From positions 1-64,000 of the forward strand of contig NZ_JXTE01000011.1 in assembly GCF_000972385.1 (NCBI RefSeq): a DNA stretch of 64,000 bases, written 5' to 3'. Position 1 is the first letter of the stretch, and the number at the start of each line of letters is the position of its first letter. A program made the translations under genes and the position numbers. Source of the stretch: Streptomyces sp. WM6386 (GTDB taxonomy: Bacteria > Actinomycetota > Actinomycetes > Streptomycetales > Streptomycetaceae). Below the pieces are notes generated by a model. The model ran no database searches. It saw only the letters and a program-made list of their open reading frames with translations, and was not told the origin of the DNA. This document shows, one piece after another, positions 62,577 through 64,000 of this stretch.

Positions 62577-64000
62577 ATGGCGATCGTGACGACGATCCGA
62601 CGTGAGGTACTGACGCTGCCCGCCGCGGAGCTGGGGCCCGACAACCCGCTTCCCCCGCTGCGGCCGCTCGACGAGCTCCACCGCGTCGACGACCGCGACG
62701 ACCTGCCTTCGCAGATGGCCCGCCAGATCGGCTACGAGCCCCTGCGCAGCCTGCTTCCCGTGCGCCTGCGGGACGGCTACGAGCGGGTGCGCGAGCCGCG
62801 CGGGATCGATGCCCTCGTGATCGAGAACGACCGGCTGCGGGCCACCGTGCTCCCCGGTCTCGGCGGCCGGATCGCCTCCCTCCTCCACAAGCCGTCCGGT
62901 CGCGAACTCCTGTACCGCAACCCGGTGTTCCAGCCCGCCGCGTTCGCCCTCAACGGCGCCTGGTTCTCCGGCGGTATCGAGTGGAACATCGGCGCCACCG
63001 GCCACACCACCCTCGCCTGCGCACCCCTGCACGCCGCCCGCGTACCCGCCCCCGACGGCGGCGAGATGCTGCGCCTGTGGGAGTGGGAGCGGCTGCGCGA
63101 CCTGCCCTTCCAGGTCGACCTCTGGATGCCGGACGGCTCCGACTTCCTGTACGTCGGCGTCCGCATCCGCAATCCGCACGCGAAGCCGGTGCCGACGTAC
63201 TGGTGGTCCAACATCGCCGTGCCCGAGCGGCGCCGGATCCTGGTACCGGCTGAGGAGGCATGGCTCCCCCACTGCCCGAAAGGCGCGGGAGGTGCCCCCA
63301 TCGGATACGAGCGACGACTGCGGAGGGTACCCGTGCCGACGTACGAGGAGACCCGGCAACTCCCGCATGCGGCCGACTACTTCTACGACCTTCCCGACGC
63401 CCGGCGCCGCTGGGTCGCCGCCCTCGACGAGGACGGTCACGGCCTGGTGCAGACGTCCACCGACGTACTGCGCGGACGCAAACTGTTCGTCTGGGGATCA
63501 GGGCCGGGCGGGCGACGCTGGCAGGAATGGCTCACCGAACCCGGCACCGACGGCTACTGCGAGATCCAGGCGGGGCTCGCCCGCACCCAGTTGGAGCACA
63601 TACGGCTGGACCCGGAGAGCGAGGTGTCGTGGCTGGAGGCGTACGGGCCACTGAACTCCCCGCCACAGGTGGGAGAGGCGGAGGCGCGGCTGGAAGCCGT
63701 ACTCCCGCGCGCCGACGTCGACGCCGCGTACGCCGCGTGGAAACCGCACGCCGACACCGCACCCGGCGAGAGCCTGGCCACCGGATCCGGCTGGGGCGCC
63801 CTCGAAGTGCTGTGCGCCGACCGGAAGTTGCCCGGTACCCCCTTCGACGACAGCACCCTCGGCGAGGCACAGGAACCCTGGCTGGAGCTGCTGCGGTCCG
63901 GAGTGCTGCCGGAGCCACGCCGGGTGCGGCCGCCCGGCGAGACGCTCGTCGCCCCGCACTGGCGGGACATGCTGGAGACCGCGCCCGCAGGTCCGCACAC
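62577..64000 (+). CDS. DUF5107-family protein, truncated by the window end
   Basis: 474 codons are visible without a stop. The opening ATTI-like sequence (AIVTTIRREVLTLPAAELGPDNPLPPL) and VLPGLGGRIASLLHKPSGRELLYRNPVFQPA are typical of DUF5107, a beta-rich domain related to galactose-mutarotase-like folds. GGIEWNIGATGHTTL and PVPTYWWSNIAVPE are also conserved. Full-length members are about twice this long and end in TPR-type helices. A GC-rich in-frame insert (63263-63302) adds AWLPHCPKGAGGAPI after PAEE. A role in carbohydrate handling is possible but unproven. The start is ATG 62577; no strong ribosome binding site. Confidence 0.8.
   Translation, partial: MAIVTTIRREVLTLPAAELGPDNPLPPLRPLDELHRVDDRDDLPSQMARQIGYEPLRSLLPVRLRDGYERVREPRGIDALVIENDRLRATVLPGLGGRIASLLHKPSGRELLYRNPVFQPAAFALNGAWFSGGIEWNIGATGHTTLACAPLHAARVPAPDGGEMLRLWEWERLRDLPFQVDLWMPDGSDFLYVGVRIRNPHAKPVPTYWWSNIAVPERRRILVPAEEAWLPHCPKGAGGAPIGYERRLRRVPVPTYEETRQLPHAADYFYDLPDARRRWVAALDEDGHGLVQTSTDVLRGRKLFVWGSGPGGRRWQEWLTEPGTDGYCEIQAGLARTQLEHIRLDPESEVSWLEAYGPLNSPPQVGEAEARLEAVLPRADVDAAYAAWKPHADTAPGESLATGSGWGALEVLCADRKLPGTPFDDSTLGEAQEPWLELLRSGVLPEPRRVRPPGETLVAPHWRDMLETAPAGPH
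63263..63302 (+). repeat. GC-rich repeat-like insert inside the DUF5107 gene
   Basis: CTCCCCCACTGCCCGAAAGG followed by CGCGGGAGGTGCCCCCA keeps the frame and encodes a Pro/Gly/Ala-rich segment that interrupts an otherwise conserved region. CCCCCAC...GGGAGGTGCCCCC motifs recur between genes of Streptomyces (general knowledge). Confidence 0.5.

Overview
The window is high-GC DNA with strong codon bias, GTG starts, many short-overlap operons and a single TTA leucine codon noticed in a coding sequence. This points to the chromosome of a Streptomyces or a close relative. No tRNA, rRNA, CRISPR array, integrase or complete insertion sequence was seen. The first ~25 bases look like a contig edge, and the last gene runs off the right end.

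Layout. 0-6.7 kb: tail of a STAS-like protein, an NCS1 nucleobase transporter, a secreted protein, an AhpD-like protein, a two-component pair and a methyltransferase. 6.7-14.2 kb: gamma-glutamyltransferase, an inositol-monophosphatase-family phosphatase, a phytoene-desaturase-like FAD enzyme translationally coupled to a macrodomain hydrolase, a small secreted protein and a PAS-GAF-SpoIIE phosphatase. 14.2-20 kb: a metal module (ArsR plus MFS, divergent from a P1B-4 ATPase) and an alkylation-repair pair (Ada/AlkA fusion and Ogt). 20-26.8 kb: a Sir2 deacylase, a DGPF/ECF42 sigma pair, a NUDIX hydrolase, an ADP-ribosylglycohydrolase, glycerate kinase and a PucR regulator. 26.9-31.8 kb: a five-gene branched-chain-amino-acid-type ABC transporter. 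31.9-33.4 kb: phosphatidylserine synthase and decarboxylase.

33.6-42.9 kb is a central-carbon block. The genes ccr, meaA (ethylmalonyl-CoA mutase), a CitE-like CoA lyase, a MaoC hydratase and an acyl-CoA dehydrogenase form one minus-strand operon that encodes most of the ethylmalonyl-CoA pathway. A TetR gene and a tandem-duplicated 3-hydroxyacyl-CoA dehydrogenase lie beside it. 43.2-48.2 kb holds a HEAT-repeat protein with a TTA codon, GNAT and RidA proteins, a secreted tripeptidyl aminopeptidase, an Rv2578c-type radical SAM protein behind a LexA-type box, and an SRPBCC protein. 48.3-54.2 kb holds a DHA2 exporter fused to carboxypeptidase-regulatory-like domains, a large PAS-GAF-SpoIIE-HATPase protein and a methyltransferase. 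54.3-59.4 kb is a compact peptidase operon (M55 D-aminopeptidase, M20, S9, S66) that may break down D-amino-acid-containing or murein peptides. The right end has a secreted S15/CocE-type hydrolase, a LapA-like membrane protein, a GNAT, an arginase-family pseudogene with an internal deletion, and a truncated DUF5107 gene.

The strongest unexplained signals are regulatory: perfect palindromes set within promoters (arsR/P1B-ATPase, ccr, pucR/liv, the S15 hydrolase, the radical SAM gene), a 19-base promoter element shared by two distant genes at the same distance from their start codons, and repeat-like GC-rich palindromes inserted in frame inside three genes.
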